Positions 42,902-52,993 of a stretch of 64,000 bases of DNA are shown one piece after another; positions within the stretch are counted from its first letter, which is position 1; each line of letters begins with the position of its first letter. The notes below the pieces were generated by a model, which saw only the letters and a list, made by a program, of their open reading frames with translations, ran no database searches and was not told the DNA's origin. Position numbers and translations under genes: made by a program. Source of the DNA: Pseudomonas frederiksbergensis (GTDB lineage: Bacteria > Pseudomonadota > Gammaproteobacteria > Pseudomonadales > Pseudomonadaceae); the NCBI RefSeq assembly GCF_900105495.1, contig NZ_FNTF01000002.1, forward strand, positions 1,029,501 to 1,093,500, in the 5' to 3' direction.

Positions 42902-43852
42902 ATGTCTGTGTTCACCCCGCTGGCTCGGCCCGAGCTGGAAACCTTTCTCGCCCCTTACGGGCTCGGCCGCCTGCTTGATTTCCAGGGGATTGCCGCCGGT
43001 AGCGAAAACACCAATTTCTTCATCAGCCTGGAGCAGGGCGAATTTGTCCTGACCCTGGTTGAGCGCGGTCCGGTTCAGGAGATGCCGTTCTTCATTGAAC
43101 TGCTCGACGTGCTGCATGACGCCGACCTGCCTGTGCCTTATGCCTTGCGCACCACCGATGGCGTCGCCTTGCGCGAACTGGCCGGCAAACCTGCGCTGTT
43201 GCAGCCACGTCTGGCCGGCAAGCACATCAAGGAAGCCAATGCGCAGCATTGCGCTCAAGTGGGCGAGTTGCTCGGCCATCTGCATCTGGCGACCCAGGCC
43301 AACATGATCAAGCGCAAGACCGATCGCGGCCTGGACTGGATGCTGGAAGAGGGCACGCAGTTGCTGTCGCACCTCAATGCCGAGCAAAGCGATTTGCTGC
43401 AACGGGCGCTGGACGAAATTACACAACAGAAGACGAAAATTCTGGCGCTGCCGCGAGCCAATATCCACGCCGACCTGTTCCGCGATAACGCGATGTTCGA
43501 AGGCACGCACCTGACCGGGTTGATCGACTTCTATAACGCGTGTTCGGGGCCAATGCTCTACGACGTGGCGATCGCCTTGAACGACTGGTGTTCGGACGAG
43601 AGCGGGTTGATCGACGGGCCGCGGGCTAGGGCGTTGCTTGGCGCTTATGCAGCGCTGCGACCGTTCACGGCGGCCGAGGCGGAATTGTGGCCGACCATGC
43701 TCCGAGTGGCGTGTGTGCGGTTCTGGTTGTCGCGGTTGATCGCCGCCGAGTCGTTTGCCGGGCAGGACGTGTTGATTCACGATCCGATGGAATTTCAGCA
43801 GCGTCTGGCGCAGCGGCAGAAGGTCAGCACGCCGCTGCCGTTCGCGCTTTAA
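42902..43852 (+). CDS. thrB: homoserine kinase (ThrB, aminoglycoside-phosphotransferase type)
   Basis: A 316-residue kinase that phosphorylates homoserine in threonine synthesis. It is the APH-like ThrB type of Pseudomonas, not the GHMP type of E. coli: MSVFTPLARPELETFLAPYGLG, SENTNFFISL, the catalytic loop IHADLFRDNAMF (about 187-198) and metal-binding GLIDFYNAC (about 205-213). The ATG at 42902 fits the family better than an upstream in-frame one. A family C REP element starts 3 bp after the stop. Confidence 0.95.
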   Translation: MSVFTPLARPELETFLAPYGLGRLLDFQGIAAGSENTNFFISLEQGEFVLTLVERGPVQEMPFFIELLDVLHDADLPVPYALRTTDGVALRELAGKPALLQPRLAGKHIKEANAQHCAQVGELLGHLHLATQANMIKRKTDRGLDWMLEEGTQLLSHLNAEQSDLLQRALDEITQQKTKILALPRANIHADLFRDNAMFEGTHLTGLIDFYNACSGPMLYDVAIALNDWCSDESGLIDGPRARALLGAYAALRPFTAAEAELWPTMLRVACVRFWLSRLIAAESFAGQDVLIHDPMEFQQRLAQRQKVSTPLPFAL

Positions 43853-43854
43853 AT

Positions 43855-43957
43855 TGTGGTGAGGGGGCTTGCCCCCGTCGGGTTGCGAAGCAGCCCCGCT
43901 TAATGAATTTGCAGGGGAGCGCTTCGCGCTCCAACGGGGGCAAGCCCCCTCGCCACA
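43855..43957. repeat. REP palindrome, family C (copy 3)
   Basis: TGTGGTGAGGGGGCTTGCCC at the left and GGGCAAGCCCCCTCGCCACA at the right: one pairing mismatch in the outer stem. It separates the convergent thrB and znuA genes. Confidence 0.85.
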
Positions 43958-43971
43958 GGTCTACGGGACGC

Positions 43972-44892
43972 TTACAACGACTCCAGACACCCCGCCAAAT
44001 CATTCCCCAATTTCTCCAGCACCTGCTCATACCCCTGGGCGGTCGCTGGCGTGTAACCGCCCAGCGCGTCCAGTTCCGCCAGCTTCACCGGCAGACCCGC
44101 CACCAGGGTTTCCGCCAGGCGCGGGCGCAGAGGCGGTTCGCTGAACACGCAGGTTTTGCCGACTTCCTCTAATCGAGTGCGCATCGCCGCGACGTGCTGG
44201 GCACCGGGCTGGACCTCGGCGGCGACGCTGAATACGCCGGCATGCTTGAGGCCGTAGGCGTCTTCAAAGTAGTCGAAGGCCTCGTGGAATACGAAGTACG
44301 GTTTGCCCGCGATGCCGGCCAGGCGCGCCTTCAAGCGAAGATCCATGGCGTCCAGGCGCTCATCGAACGCCTTGAGGTTGCTCTGATAACGCGCGGCATT
44401 GGCCGGATCGGCTGCACTCAAATCAGCGGCCATTTTTGTGGCAATGACACGGGCGTTGACCGGCGAAAGCCACAAGTGCGCGTCCAGGCTGCCGGGGCGG
44501 TGATCGTGATCATGCTCGTCGGCTTCATCGGCGTGTGAGTGGCTTTCTTCGGCGAAATGTCGCAGTTTCAGGCCCGGCAGATCCTGCACGGCGACGCTGG
44601 GTAGCGTACGACCATTCAGCACGCGGGGCAGGAAACCTTCCATGCTCGGACCGATCCAGTAAACCAGATCCACCGATTGCACCTTCCGTACGTCGGATGG
44701 GCGCAAGGCATAGTTATGAGGCGAGGCACCGGGCGGCAGCAAGACTTCCGGAATCGCCACGCCGTCCTGCACCGCCGCGGCGATCAGCTGTAGAGGCTTG
44801 ATACTGGTGAGAACTTTGACTTCGGCATGAGCTGAACCGATCAGCAGAAAACTGGCGACAAATGCGACAAAGATAGAAAAAAGTCGGGACAC
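43972..44892 (-). CDS. znuA: zinc ABC transporter substrate-binding protein ZnuA
   Basis: A 306-residue periplasmic zinc binder. Signal peptide to about residue 23 (SAHA-E); zinc ligands in PHNYALRP (about 58), a charged His-rich loop (HSHADEADEHDHDH, about 114-127) and DAHLWLSP (about 134). The gene has no ATG; GTG at 44892 (reads MSRLFSIF) fits the family and a GTG three codons earlier is the alternative. It is divergent from zur, with a Zur box between them. Confidence 0.93.
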   Translation of the reverse strand: MSRLFSIFVAFVASFLLIGSAHAEVKVLTSIKPLQLIAAAVQDGVAIPEVLLPPGASPHNYALRPSDVRKVQSVDLVYWIGPSMEGFLPRVLNGRTLPSVAVQDLPGLKLRHFAEESHSHADEADEHDHDHRPGSLDAHLWLSPVNARVIATKMAADLSAADPANAARYQSNLKAFDERLDAMDLRLKARLAGIAGKPYFVFHEAFDYFEDAYGLKHAGVFSVAAEVQPGAQHVAAMRTRLEEVGKTCVFSEPPLRPRLAETLVAGLPVKLAELDALGGYTPATAQGYEQVLEKLGNDLAGCLESL

Positions 44893-44919
44893 GATGACCA
44901 CTCGAAGAGGCGAGAACGG

Positions 44920-44932
44920 GTAACATAATAAC
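44920..44932. promoter_or_regulatory. candidate Zur box between znuA and zur
   Basis: GTTATTATGTTAC on the minus strand matches the proteobacterial Zur core GTTATAATATAAC at 10 of 13 positions and is an imperfect dyad, in the 66-bp divergent spacer. Zinc-loaded Zur bound here would repress znuA and the zur-znuCB operon together. Confidence 0.65.
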
Positions 44933-44958
44933 GTCTCTCACAAAACTCGTCGCCGCTC

Positions 44959-45441
44959 ATGCCTAAAACACCGATTGCCAGCCGTCCCCACGACCACTCT
45001 CATTGCGTCCATAGCGCATTGTCTGAGGCCGATGTCCTGTGCGCACGTCAAGGCCTGCGCCTGACCGCCTTGCGCCGACGGGTGCTGGAACTGGTCTGGC
45101 AAAGCCACAAACCGTTGGGTGCCTACGACATTCTCGCCGTACTCAGCGAGCAGGATGGCCGCCGTGCGGCGCCGCCCACTGTGTACCGTGCGCTGGACTT
45201 CCTGCTGGAAAACGGCCTGGTACACCGCATCTCCTCGCTGAACGCCTTTGTCGGCTGCAATCACCCGGGACACGCTCACCAAGGCCAGTTCCTGATTTGC
45301 CGCGAATGCCACGCCGCCATCGAGCTCGAACAGAAATCCATCAGCGACGCGATCATCAGTAGCGCCAAGGATGTCGGATTTGTCGTTGAAGGCCAGACTG
45401 TTGAAGTGGTCGGCCTCTGTTCGGGTTGCCAGGGGGTTTGA
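44959..45441 (+). CDS. zur: zinc uptake regulator Zur (Fur family)
   Basis: A 160-residue Fur-family repressor. Winged helix (about 25-95: [14 protein letters not shown]...[19 protein letters not shown]) and a dimerisation domain with [17 protein letters not shown] and CSGC, which supply the structural zinc cysteines. Zur binds DNA when loaded with zinc. It is the first gene of the zur-znuC-znuB operon; its TGA overlaps the znuC ATG by one base. Confidence 0.93.
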   Translation: MPKTPIASRPHDHSHCVHSALSEADVLCARQGLRLTALRRRVLELVWQSHKPLGAYDILAVLSEQDGRRAAPPTVYRALDFLLENGLVHRISSLNAFVGCNHPGHAHQGQFLICRECHAAIELEQKSISDAIISSAKDVGFVVEGQTVEVVGLCSGCQGV

Positions 45442-46226
45442 TGAGCAACGCGCTGATCCGCCTCGAGCAGGTTGCCGTCACCTTTGCCGGGCAAAACGTG
45501 CTGGATAACATCGAGCTGAGCGTCGAGCCCGGGCAGATCGTCACCCTGATCGGCCCTAACGGCGCCGGCAAGACCACGCTGGTTCGCGCTGTACTTGGTC
45601 TGTTGAAACCGGACAGTGGCAGCGTGTGGCGCAAGCCGAAACTGCGGGTCGGCTACATGCCGCAAAAACTTCACGTCGATCCGACGCTGCCGCTGTCGGT
45701 GCTGCGCTTCTTGCGTCTGGTGCCGGGCGTGGACCGCGCCATGGCCTTGTCGGCACTCAAGGAAGTCGGCGCCGAACAGGTGATCGACAGTCCGGTGCAA
45801 AGTGTTTCCGGCGGCGAAATGCAGCGGGTGCTGCTGGCCCGGGCATTGCTGCGCGAGCCGGAACTGCTGGTGCTCGACGAACCTGTGCAAGGCGTCGATG
45901 TGGCCGGACAGGCCGAGCTCTACAGCCTGATCACGCGATTGCGCGACCGTCACGGCTGCGGCGTGTTGATGGTGTCTCACGATCTGCACCTGGTAATGAG
46001 TACCACCGACCAGGTGGTCTGCCTCAACCGTCACGTCTGCTGCTCCGGTCATCCCGAGCAAGTCAGTAGTGATCCGGCTTTCGTCGAGCTGTTCGGAAAG
46101 AACGCACAAAGCCTGGCGATTTATCACCACCATCACGACCACGCCCATGACTTGCATGGCTCGGTGGTCAGCGCCGTCCCATCGGTCTCTACCCACGTTC
46201 ACGGAGATAGCTGCAAGCATGGCTGA
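45441..46226 (+). CDS. znuC: zinc ABC transporter ATPase ZnuC
   Basis: A 261-residue ATPase for zinc import: Walker [10 protein letters not shown] (about 38-46), signature VSGGEMQ (about 123), Walker [13 protein letters not shown] (about 146-157). The C-terminus ends in a histidine-rich tail ([13 protein letters not shown], later [10 protein letters not shown]), which may hold zinc or sense it. It overlaps zur by 1 bp and znuB by 8 bp. Confidence 0.95.
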   Translation: MSNALIRLEQVAVTFAGQNVLDNIELSVEPGQIVTLIGPNGAGKTTLVRAVLGLLKPDSGSVWRKPKLRVGYMPQKLHVDPTLPLSVLRFLRLVPGVDRAMALSALKEVGAEQVIDSPVQSVSGGEMQRVLLARALLREPELLVLDEPVQGVDVAGQAELYSLITRLRDRHGCGVLMVSHDLHLVMSTTDQVVCLNRHVCCSGHPEQVSSDPAFVELFGKNAQSLAIYHHHHDHAHDLHGSVVSAVPSVSTHVHGDSCKHG

Positions 46227-47007
46227 TTTTCTGCTCTACGCCCTGCTTGCAGGCCTGGCCCTGGCGTTGGTCGCGGGCCCTCTGGGTTCGTTCGTGGTCT
46301 GGCGGCGCATGGCCTATTTCGGCGACACCCTTTCCCATGCCGCGCTGCTCGGCGTGGCGCTGGGGTTTCTGCTGGATGTCAGCCCGACCGTGGCGGTCAC
46401 CGTAGGCTGTTTGCTGCTGGCGGTGTTGCTGGTGACCTTGCAACAGCGCCAACCGCTGGCGTCTGACACGCTTTTGGGAATTCTCGCACCGAGCACGCTC
46501 TCTTTGGGCCTGGTCGTACTAAGCTTCATGCACGAAGTGCGGATCGACCTGATGGCTTATCTGTTCGGCGACTTGCTGGCGATCAGCCCGACCGATCTGG
46601 CCTGGATACTCGGCGGCAGCACGGCCGTTCTGGCGTTGCTGGTGACGTTGTGGCGGCCATTGCTGGCCATCACGGTGCATGAAGAGCTGGCCAGGGTTGA
46701 AGGCCTGCCGGTGGCGGCGTTGCGTTTGACCCTGATGTTGCTGATCGCCGTGGTGATCGCGGTGGCGATGAAAATCGTCGGGGTGTTGTTGATTACGTCA
46801 TTGCTGATCATCCCGGCGGCTGCGGCACAACGTCACGCCCGGTCACCGGAGCAGATGGCGCTGGGCGCGAGCCTGCTGGGTATGCTCGCGGTCTGTGGCG
46901 GGCTGGCATTGTCATGGTTCAAGGACACCCCGGCGGGCCCATCGATTGTTGTGACGGCCGCCGCACTGTTTCTGCTGAGTTTTGTCCTGCCCCGTCGAGG
47001 GGTGTAG
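46219..47007 (+). CDS. znuB: zinc ABC transporter permease ZnuB
   Basis: A 262-residue inner-membrane permease with eight or so membrane segments: [21 protein letters not shown] (about 29-49) is the family signature. It overlaps the znuC 3' end by 8 bp, a tight operon. With ZnuA and ZnuC it forms the high-affinity zinc uptake system. Confidence 0.95.
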   Translation: MADFLLYALLAGLALALVAGPLGSFVVWRRMAYFGDTLSHAALLGVALGFLLDVSPTVAVTVGCLLLAVLLVTLQQRQPLASDTLLGILAPSTLSLGLVVLSFMHEVRIDLMAYLFGDLLAISPTDLAWILGGSTAVLALLVTLWRPLLAITVHEELARVEGLPVAALRLTLMLLIAVVIAVAMKIVGVLLITSLLIIPAAAAQRHARSPEQMALGASLLGMLAVCGGLALSWFKDTPAGPSIVVTAAALFLLSFVLPRRGV

Positions 47008-47044
47008 ACTTGCTCGTTTTTTGCGCAAATAGAGAGTCGCAGGA

Positions 47045-47761
47045 ATGAAGCTGTTCCCCTCCCGTTATCTGCTCCTTGTCGCATTTTCATTGCTACTGGG
47101 CGCTTGTCAAAGCACGCCACCGGCGGCCCCCGAGGCTAGCGGTGCACGGGCCACGGCCATCGCACAGCTGCAACAAAGCCTGGCCAGCAGCGAACTGGCG
47201 ACTGCCGAAGATCAATTGGCGGCCTTGCAGGCCGAGTCGCCCAATGATCCATCCCTTGAGCAATACCAGCGGCAACTGGCCGAAGCCTATCTGCACCGCA
47301 GTCGGATCGTGCTGCAAAAAGGTGATGTGAATGCCGCTGCCACGGCGTTGAGCCGTGCTCGGGCGTTGATGCCGAAGGCTCCGGCGCTGACCGGTGGGGT
47401 CAACAATGCCATTGTTGATGCCCGCAAAGCTGAACTCGATAGAGCCGAAGCTGCGCTCATGGCTGCCGAAGCCAAGCCACAGGCCAAGGTTATTGATCCG
47501 ACGGCTGAAAGCACCACGGTAGCGTTGAACCTGACGGATATGACCAAGCTTCGTCGCCAACTGGATGCGATCGCCGCCGATGTGGTGAATTACCAGTGCG
47601 ATGTGAGCATTCAGGCGCCACGCACCCAGGACTTCCCTTGGTTGACCACGTTGCTGACCAAACGCGTGAAGAAGCTCGATTCGGATTTTGATCTGAATCT
47701 GGAGAAGCAGATTTTGCACAATGTGCCGGCGCAGATGGTTTTGAGTCCGCGTAAACCCTAA
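47045..47761 (+). CDS. TPR-like lipoprotein (PA5502 type)
   Basis: A 238-residue lipoprotein: signal peptide with lipobox LGAC (Cys20), then helical repeats with alanine-rich segments (about 32-120) like TPR motifs, and a C-terminal globular part (about 165-238) with one Cys. It is conserved next to znuB and metN in Pseudomonas. Function unknown; periplasmic face of a membrane. It lies 37 bp after znuB. Confidence 0.75.
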   Translation: MKLFPSRYLLLVAFSLLLGACQSTPPAAPEASGARATAIAQLQQSLASSELATAEDQLAALQAESPNDPSLEQYQRQLAEAYLHRSRIVLQKGDVNAAATALSRARALMPKAPALTGGVNNAIVDARKAELDRAEAALMAAEAKPQAKVIDPTAESTTVALNLTDMTKLRRQLDAIAADVVNYQCDVSIQAPRTQDFPWLTTLLTKRVKKLDSDFDLNLEKQILHNVPAQMVLSPRKP

Positions 47762-47764
47762 AAG

Positions 47765-47857
47765 CATCGCGGGCAAGCCCGCTCCCACAATGGATCGGCG
47801 GTGATCACAAGTCTGTGATCAACCACATACCCTGTGGGAGCGGGCTTGCCCGCGATG
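47765..47857. repeat. REP palindrome, family B (GCGGGCAAGCCCGC variant)
   Basis: CATCGCGGGCAAGCCCGCTC and its complement, about 43 bp apart. Compared with 5442 and 16655, the stem GAGC/GCTC has become GGGC/GCCC on both sides. It separates the convergent lipoprotein gene and katE. Confidence 0.85.
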
Positions 47858-47882
47858 GCGTCCTGACTACCGATACAAAACC

Positions 47883-50021
47883 TTAAGCCGGAATCGCCTT
47901 GGCTTTCGGCTCCCTGTCCCACACCCGATGCTGCCCGATCGCGGCAAAAAACGGTTTGATCAACTTCGCATCCGTGCCCACGATCAACCCCGCATCAGCC
48001 TCGAGCTTCAACACATCCAGCAACTGTTTGGCCTCGCCCTGCAGCGCAATCGCTTTCAAGTGCTTGTACGCCTCCAGCACGTAATGCAGCGCCACGCCGT
48101 CAGTGCTCAACGCCTTGATCGACGCCGCGCCACCGGGCACAAACACCGCATCAAACGCCACCGACGGCAAGCCTTCCATCGACGCATCGACCGGCAATGG
48201 CTTGCCATCGGCGGTGGTCACAGGCGCAGACGTCGGGCCGAGCAGTTTGGCGTGGGCACCTTCGGCCGTCAGCGCTTTCTTCATGGCATCAATCGCCGCA
48301 CCATCGACGCCATTGGCTGCCAGGATGGCCACTTTGCGGGTTTTTATGTCCGCCGGCAGCAAGTTGGCCTGACTCAGCGCCGGCGAGCGATCCAGTGAGG
48401 TTTTGCGTACTTCGACCGTCCCGGCTTTGGGCGCGGGCAACCCCAGGTTCTGCGCCACGCGCTTGGCCAGTTCCAGATCAATGTTGGCCAGAATCTCATT
48501 CACCTGGCGCGCGCGGATAAACTCCCTCTCGACCTTGCCCAGCTCGAAGCTGTACGCCGAGATGATGTGCTCTTGCTCGTGCTTGCTCATGCTGTGGAAA
48601 AACAGCCGCGCCTGGGAGAAGTGGTCGCTGAACGATTCGCTGCGCTGACGGATCTTGTTGGCGTCAATGCGCTCTGGATAACTTTCGAAACCGCCATCTT
48701 GTGCTGCCGGCGGCGTTTCTTTCGGCCAGCCGCTATCAATGGAGTTCGGCTCGTAAGACGCGCGGCCCTTGTCGATGGTGGAGCGATGCAACGCGTCCCG
48801 TTGACCATTGTGGAACGGTGCCACCGGACGGTTGATCGGGATCTCGTGAAAGTTCGGTCCACCGAGTCGGCTGATTTGCGTATCGGTGTAGGAAAATAGC
48901 CGACCTTGCAGCAATGGATCGTTGGAAAAGTCGATTCCCGGCACGATATGTCCAGGGCAGAAGGCGACCTGTTCGGTTTCGGCAAAGAAGTTGTCGGGGT
49001 TACGGTTGAGGGTCATTTTGCCCAGTGGGGTGATCGGCACCAGTTCTTCCGGGATCAGCTTGGTCGGGTCGAGGATGTCGAAGTCGAATGTATGTTCGTT
49101 CTCCTCCTCGATGATCTGTACGCCCAGTTCCCATTGCGGGTAGTCGCCCATCTCGATCGACTCCCAGAGATCGCGGCGGTGGTAATCGGTGTCTTTACCG
49201 GCGAGTTTCTGCGCTTCATCCCACACCAGCGAACAGGTCCCGGCAGTGGGGCGCCAGTGGAATTTGACGAAGCGCGATTTACCTTCGGCATTGATGAGGC
49301 GGAAGGTGTGCACGCCGAACCCTTGCATGCTGCGCAGGCTTTTCGGGATCGCCCGGTCGGACATGGTCCAGATCACCATGTGCGCCGACTCCGGCACCAG
49401 AGAGACAAAATCCCAAAAGGTATCGTGAGCCGAGCCACCGGTAGGGATCTCATTGTGCGGCTCGGGTTTTACCGCATGCACGAAGTCCGGAAACTTGATC
49501 GCATCCTGAATGAAAAACACCGGCATGTTGTTGCCCACCAGGTCGAAGTTGCCTTCGTCGGTGAAAAACTTCACCGCGAAACCTCGTACGTCCCGCACGG
49601 TATCGCCCGACCCACGAGGGCCCTGCACCGTGGAGAAACGGGCGAAGACCGGGGTTTTTTGGTTTGGGTCTTGTAGGAACCCGGCCTTGGTCAGCACGGA
49701 ATGGGTTTCATAGCTCTGGAAGTAACCGTGAGCACCGGTGCCGCGAGCGTGGACGATGCGCTCGGGAATGCGCTCATGGTCAAAATGCGTGATCTTTTCA
49801 CGCATGATGAAGTCTTCCAGCAATGATGGCCCGCGGGCGCCGGCCTTCAACGTGTTCTGGTTGTCCGAGATTTTCACGCCCTGGTTGGTGCGCAAGGCCT
49901 GATCAGTGGCGTCGGAACGAAATTGCTCCAGGCTGTCGAGCTTGGCATTGGTGTTCCCGCGGTCCGGGGTATCGGTCCCGGCCAGTGCGCTTTTGGTTGC
50001 GGCAGGTTTTTTAATACTCAT
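47883..50021 (-). CDS. katE: large-subunit catalase HPII (KatE)
   Basis: A 712-residue catalase that breaks down hydrogen peroxide. N-terminal extension, catalase core (about 70-560) with the distal haem [20 protein letters not shown] (about 76-95, containing the catalytic His) and the proximal [15 protein letters not shown] (about 367-381, containing the haem-ligand Tyr), and a C-terminal DJ-1/PfpI-like flavodoxin domain (about 570-712; [23 protein letters not shown]) typical of the large-subunit class. The start at 50021 has GAGGAG 8 bp upstream. Divergent from metN. Confidence 0.95.
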   Translation of the reverse strand: MSIKKPAATKSALAGTDTPDRGNTNAKLDSLEQFRSDATDQALRTNQGVKISDNQNTLKAGARGPSLLEDFIMREKITHFDHERIPERIVHARGTGAHGYFQSYETHSVLTKAGFLQDPNQKTPVFARFSTVQGPRGSGDTVRDVRGFAVKFFTDEGNFDLVGNNMPVFFIQDAIKFPDFVHAVKPEPHNEIPTGGSAHDTFWDFVSLVPESAHMVIWTMSDRAIPKSLRSMQGFGVHTFRLINAEGKSRFVKFHWRPTAGTCSLVWDEAQKLAGKDTDYHRRDLWESIEMGDYPQWELGVQIIEEENEHTFDFDILDPTKLIPEELVPITPLGKMTLNRNPDNFFAETEQVAFCPGHIVPGIDFSNDPLLQGRLFSYTDTQISRLGGPNFHEIPINRPVAPFHNGQRDALHRSTIDKGRASYEPNSIDSGWPKETPPAAQDGGFESYPERIDANKIRQRSESFSDHFSQARLFFHSMSKHEQEHIISAYSFELGKVEREFIRARQVNEILANIDLELAKRVAQNLGLPAPKAGTVEVRKTSLDRSPALSQANLLPADIKTRKVAILAANGVDGAAIDAMKKALTAEGAHAKLLGPTSAPVTTADGKPLPVDASMEGLPSVAFDAVFVPGGAASIKALSTDGVALHYVLEAYKHLKAIALQGEAKQLLDVLKLEADAGLIVGTDAKLIKPFFAAIGQHRVWDREPKAKAIPA

Positions 50022-50284
50022 CAGACAAAACTCCTCGTTGCGATTCCCGCCGTAGCCAGGATTCTTGAGCAATACCCCAGGCACGGACCGGGGGCGTTTT
50101 CGAGTTGCCTAATTAGTGACTGATGTCGTTTTGCGCCGTTCCTTTTTTCTAACCTTTGATCGCGTTATTGCCAAATGGAAGGTTGAATACGGAATAAATG
50201 CTAATAACCTCTATACGGACAGGCTAAAATGCGCGCCCGGCTAACCGCTGATCCTTTTCCAACGCGCCCCACAAGGTTCGCTAC
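50022..50284. other. 263-bp divergent katE-metN promoter region
   Basis: An A/T-rich stretch lies at 50180-50235. ATACGGA occurs at 50187-50193 and 50213-50219, 26 bp apart, the second next to a possible -10 element for metN (TATACG). No SAM riboswitch is apparent. No promoter for katE could be fixed. Confidence 0.35.
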
Positions 50285-51292
50285 GTGATCGAGTTTCAAA
50301 ACGTCCACAAAACCTACCGCGTCGCCGGTAAGGATATTCCCGCCCTGCATCCGACCAGTCTGACGATTGAGAACGGTCAGGTCTTTGGCCTGATCGGCCA
50401 TTCCGGCGCGGGAAAAAGTACCCTGCTGCGTCTGATCAATCGCCTGGAAGAGTCCAGTGGCGGCAAGATATTGGTCGACGGCGAAGAAGTCACCGCGCTC
50501 GACGCCAACAGCCTGCGGCGCTTCCGTCAGCAGGTCGGGATGATCTTCCAGCACTTCAACTTGCTGGCGTCCAAGACCGTGGCCGACAACGTCGCGCTGC
50601 CGCTGACCCTGGCCGGCGAAATGTCCCGTAGCGAGATCGACCAGCGTGTGGCCGAATTGCTGAAACGAGTCGGCCTGTCCGACCACGCCAGGAAGTACCC
50701 GGCGCAGTTGTCCGGCGGCCAGAAGCAACGCGTCGGCATTGCCCGCGCCCTGGCGACCAAGCCGAAAATCCTGCTGTGCGACGAAGCCACCAGCGCACTG
50801 GACCCGCAGACCACGGCGTCGGTCCTGCAATTGCTGGCCGAGATCAATCGCGAGCTGAAGCTGACCATCGTGTTGATCACCCACGAGATGGACGTGATCC
50901 GCCGCGTCTGCGACCAGGTTGCGGTGATGGACGCTGGCGTGATCGTCGAGCAAGGTTCGGTGGCTGAGGTGTTCCTGCATCCGAAACACCCGACCACCAA
51001 GCGCTTCGTGCAAGAAGACGAGCAGATCGACGAAAGCGAACAGCGCGACGACTTTGCTCATGTTCCAGGGCGTATCGTGCGTCTGACCTTCCAGGGCGAA
51101 TCGACCTACGCACCATTGCTAGGCACTGTCGCTCGCGAAACGGGTGTGGACTACAGCATCCTGGCCGGTCGTATCGACCGCATCAAAGACGTGCCCTACG
51201 GGCAGTTGACCCTGGCTGTTACCGGTGGCGACATGGAAGCGGCGTTCGCCCACTTCACTGCAGCTGACGTCCACATGGAGGTGCTGCGCTGA
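50285..51292 (+). CDS. metN: methionine ABC transporter ATPase MetN
   Basis: A 335-residue ATPase: Walker [10 protein letters not shown] (about 38-46), signature LSGGQKQR (about 141), Walker [14 protein letters not shown] (about 161-173) and the C-terminal NIL regulatory domain (about 258-335) that binds methionine and inhibits transport. It starts with GTG. The stop overlaps the metI start by one base. Confidence 0.94.
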   Translation: MIEFQNVHKTYRVAGKDIPALHPTSLTIENGQVFGLIGHSGAGKSTLLRLINRLEESSGGKILVDGEEVTALDANSLRRFRQQVGMIFQHFNLLASKTVADNVALPLTLAGEMSRSEIDQRVAELLKRVGLSDHARKYPAQLSGGQKQRVGIARALATKPKILLCDEATSALDPQTTASVLQLLAEINRELKLTIVLITHEMDVIRRVCDQVAVMDAGVIVEQGSVAEVFLHPKHPTTKRFVQEDEQIDESEQRDDFAHVPGRIVRLTFQGESTYAPLLGTVARETGVDYSILAGRIDRIKDVPYGQLTLAVTGGDMEAAFAHFTAADVHMEVLR

Positions 51293-51966
51293 TGGAAGTC
51301 CTGACAAGTTTCTTCGTCAATATCGACTGGTACGAAATCTGGCTGGCCACCGGCGATACCTTTCTGATGCTCTTCGGTTCGCTGTTGTTTACCGTTTTGC
51401 TCGGCCTGCCCCTGGGCGTGCTGTTGTTCCTCTGCAGCCCGCGTCAGTTGCTGGAAGCCAGGGGCGTCTACGCGATGCTGTCGCTGGTGGTGAACATCCT
51501 GCGTTCGCTGCCGTTCATCATTCTGCTGATCGTGATGATTCCGTTCACGGTGTTGATCACCGGTACGTCCCTCGGTGTCGCTGGTGCGATCCCGCCGCTG
51601 GTAGTGGGCGCTACGCCATTCTTCGCGCGGCTGGTGGAAACCGCCCTGCGTGAAGTGGATCGCGGCATCATCGAGGCGACCCAGGCCATGGGCGCGACGA
51701 CCCGGCAGATCATCACCAATGCCTTGCTGCCGGAAGCCCGCCCAGGCATCTTCGCGGCGATTACGGTGACAGCCATTACACTGGTGTCCTACACGGCGAT
51801 GGCGGGTGTCGTCGGCGCGGGTGGTTTGGGCGACCTGGCGATCCGTTTCGGTTACCAGCGTTTCCAGCCTGATGTGATGGTCGTGACGGTGATGTTGCTG
51901 CTGGTGATCGTTCAGGTGCTGCAAACCGTTGGCGACAAGTTGGTTGTACATTTTTCCAGGAAATAA
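51292..51966 (+). CDS. metI: methionine ABC transporter permease MetI
   Basis: A 224-residue permease with five membrane segments and the EAA coupling loop EATQAMGATTRQI (about 126-138). It imports methionine with MetN and MetQ. It starts at the ATG that overlaps the metN TGA. Confidence 0.94.
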   Translation: MEVLTSFFVNIDWYEIWLATGDTFLMLFGSLLFTVLLGLPLGVLLFLCSPRQLLEARGVYAMLSLVVNILRSLPFIILLIVMIPFTVLITGTSLGVAGAIPPLVVGATPFFARLVETALREVDRGIIEATQAMGATTRQIITNALLPEARPGIFAAITVTAITLVSYTAMAGVVGAGGLGDLAIRFGYQRFQPDVMVVTVMLLLVIVQVLQTVGDKLVVHFSRK

Positions 51967-52045
51967 ACAGTTCTCGTAAATGACAATTGAGCCGGCCATT
52001 CGCTGGCAGGCGCCGAATTCAGGCGCCTCAAAAGGAGTTAGCTGA

Positions 52046-52819
52046 ATGAAAAAACTACTCGTCGCGTTCGCTGCCGTTGCAGCCTTTTCCGCTCACGCTG
52101 CCGATACCCTGACTGTCGCGGCGACCCCGGTCCCGCACGCAGAAATCCTCGAATTCGTGAAACCGGCCCTGGCCAAGGAAGGCGTGGACCTGAAGGTCAA
52201 AGTCTTCACCGACTACATCCAGCCGAATGTGCAGGTGGCGGAAAAACGTCTGGACGCCAACTTCTTCCAGCACCAGCCGTACCTCGATGAATTCAACAAG
52301 GCCAAGGGCACCAATCTGGTGGCCGTTGCTGGCGTGCACCTGGAACCGCTGGGCGCTTACTCCAGCAAGTACAAAGCGCTGACCGAGCTGCCAGGCGGCG
52401 CCAACGTGGTGATCCCGAACGACGCCACCAACGGCGGCCGTGCGCTGTTGCTGCTGGCGAAGGCTGGCCTGATCAAGTTGAAGGATTCGAATAACATCCT
52501 CGCGACCGTGAAGGACATCACCGAGAACACCAAGGACCTGAAATTCCGTGAACTGGAGGCCGCGACCATCCCGCGCGTGCTGACCCAGGTCGACCTGGCC
52601 CTGATCAACACCAACTACGCGCTGGAAGCCAAGCTTGATCCGTCCAAGGACGCGCTGGTCATCGAAGGCAGCGACTCGCCTTACGTGAACATCCTCGTTG
52701 CTCGTCCGGACGACAAGGACAGCGCCGCGATGCAGAAACTGGTTGCTGCCTTGCACAGCCCGGAAGTGAAAGCCTTCATCCTCGAGAAGTACAAAGGCGC
52801 GGTAGTGCCGGCGTTCTGA
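52046..52819 (+). CDS. metQ: methionine-binding protein MetQ
   Basis: A 257-residue NlpA-family periplasmic binding protein. The signal peptide has the sequence KLLVAFAAVAAFSAHA-A with no lipobox Cys, so it is a soluble periplasmic protein rather than a lipoprotein. Ligand residues lie in PHAEIL, NFFQHQPYLDEF and DATNGGRALLLL, as in MetQ. AAGGAG precedes the ATG. It is 79 bp after metI; an inverted copy of the family A palindrome and a terminator follow. Confidence 0.92.
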   Translation: MKKLLVAFAAVAAFSAHAADTLTVAATPVPHAEILEFVKPALAKEGVDLKVKVFTDYIQPNVQVAEKRLDANFFQHQPYLDEFNKAKGTNLVAVAGVHLEPLGAYSSKYKALTELPGGANVVIPNDATNGGRALLLLAKAGLIKLKDSNNILATVKDITENTKDLKFRELEAATIPRVLTQVDLALINTNYALEAKLDPSKDALVIEGSDSPYVNILVARPDDKDSAAMQKLVAALHSPEVKAFILEKYKGAVVPAF

Positions 52820-52836
52820 ATTAACCCGCTACAACC

Positions 52837-52943
52837 GATCGTTCCCACGCTCTGCGTGGGAATGCAGCCAGGGACGCTCTGCGTCCCAAGAGCGGACGCA
52901 GAGCGTCCGGTGAGGCATTCCCACGCGGAGCGTGGGAACGATC
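52837..52943. repeat. 107-bp nested palindrome, family A (copy 3, inverted)
   Basis: Read in reverse complement, it repeats the copy at 2421-2528 almost base for base, including the inner hairpins and the spacers CTCACC and GCAGCCAGG, with one A missing near the centre. Two near-identical copies in opposite orientation, 50 kb apart, point to recent spread. It lies in the metQ trailer. Confidence 0.9.
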
Positions 52944-52949
52944 AGATAC

Positions 52950-52982
52950 AAAAAACCGCAGCCATGGGCTGCGGTTTTTTTT
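52950..52982. terminator. bidirectional terminator between metQ and SCO1
   Basis: AAAAAACCGCAGCC-ATG-GGCTGCGGTTTTTTTT: 14-bp stem with T-runs on both strands, serving the convergent metQ and SCO1 genes. Confidence 0.92.
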
Positions 52983-52993
52983 GGCTTGTCGAT

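Noticed and set aside
50022..50284. SAM riboswitch or S-box in the metN leader
   Set aside because: No S-box core or terminator/antiterminator pair; the start of metN follows a short A/T-rich promoter region.
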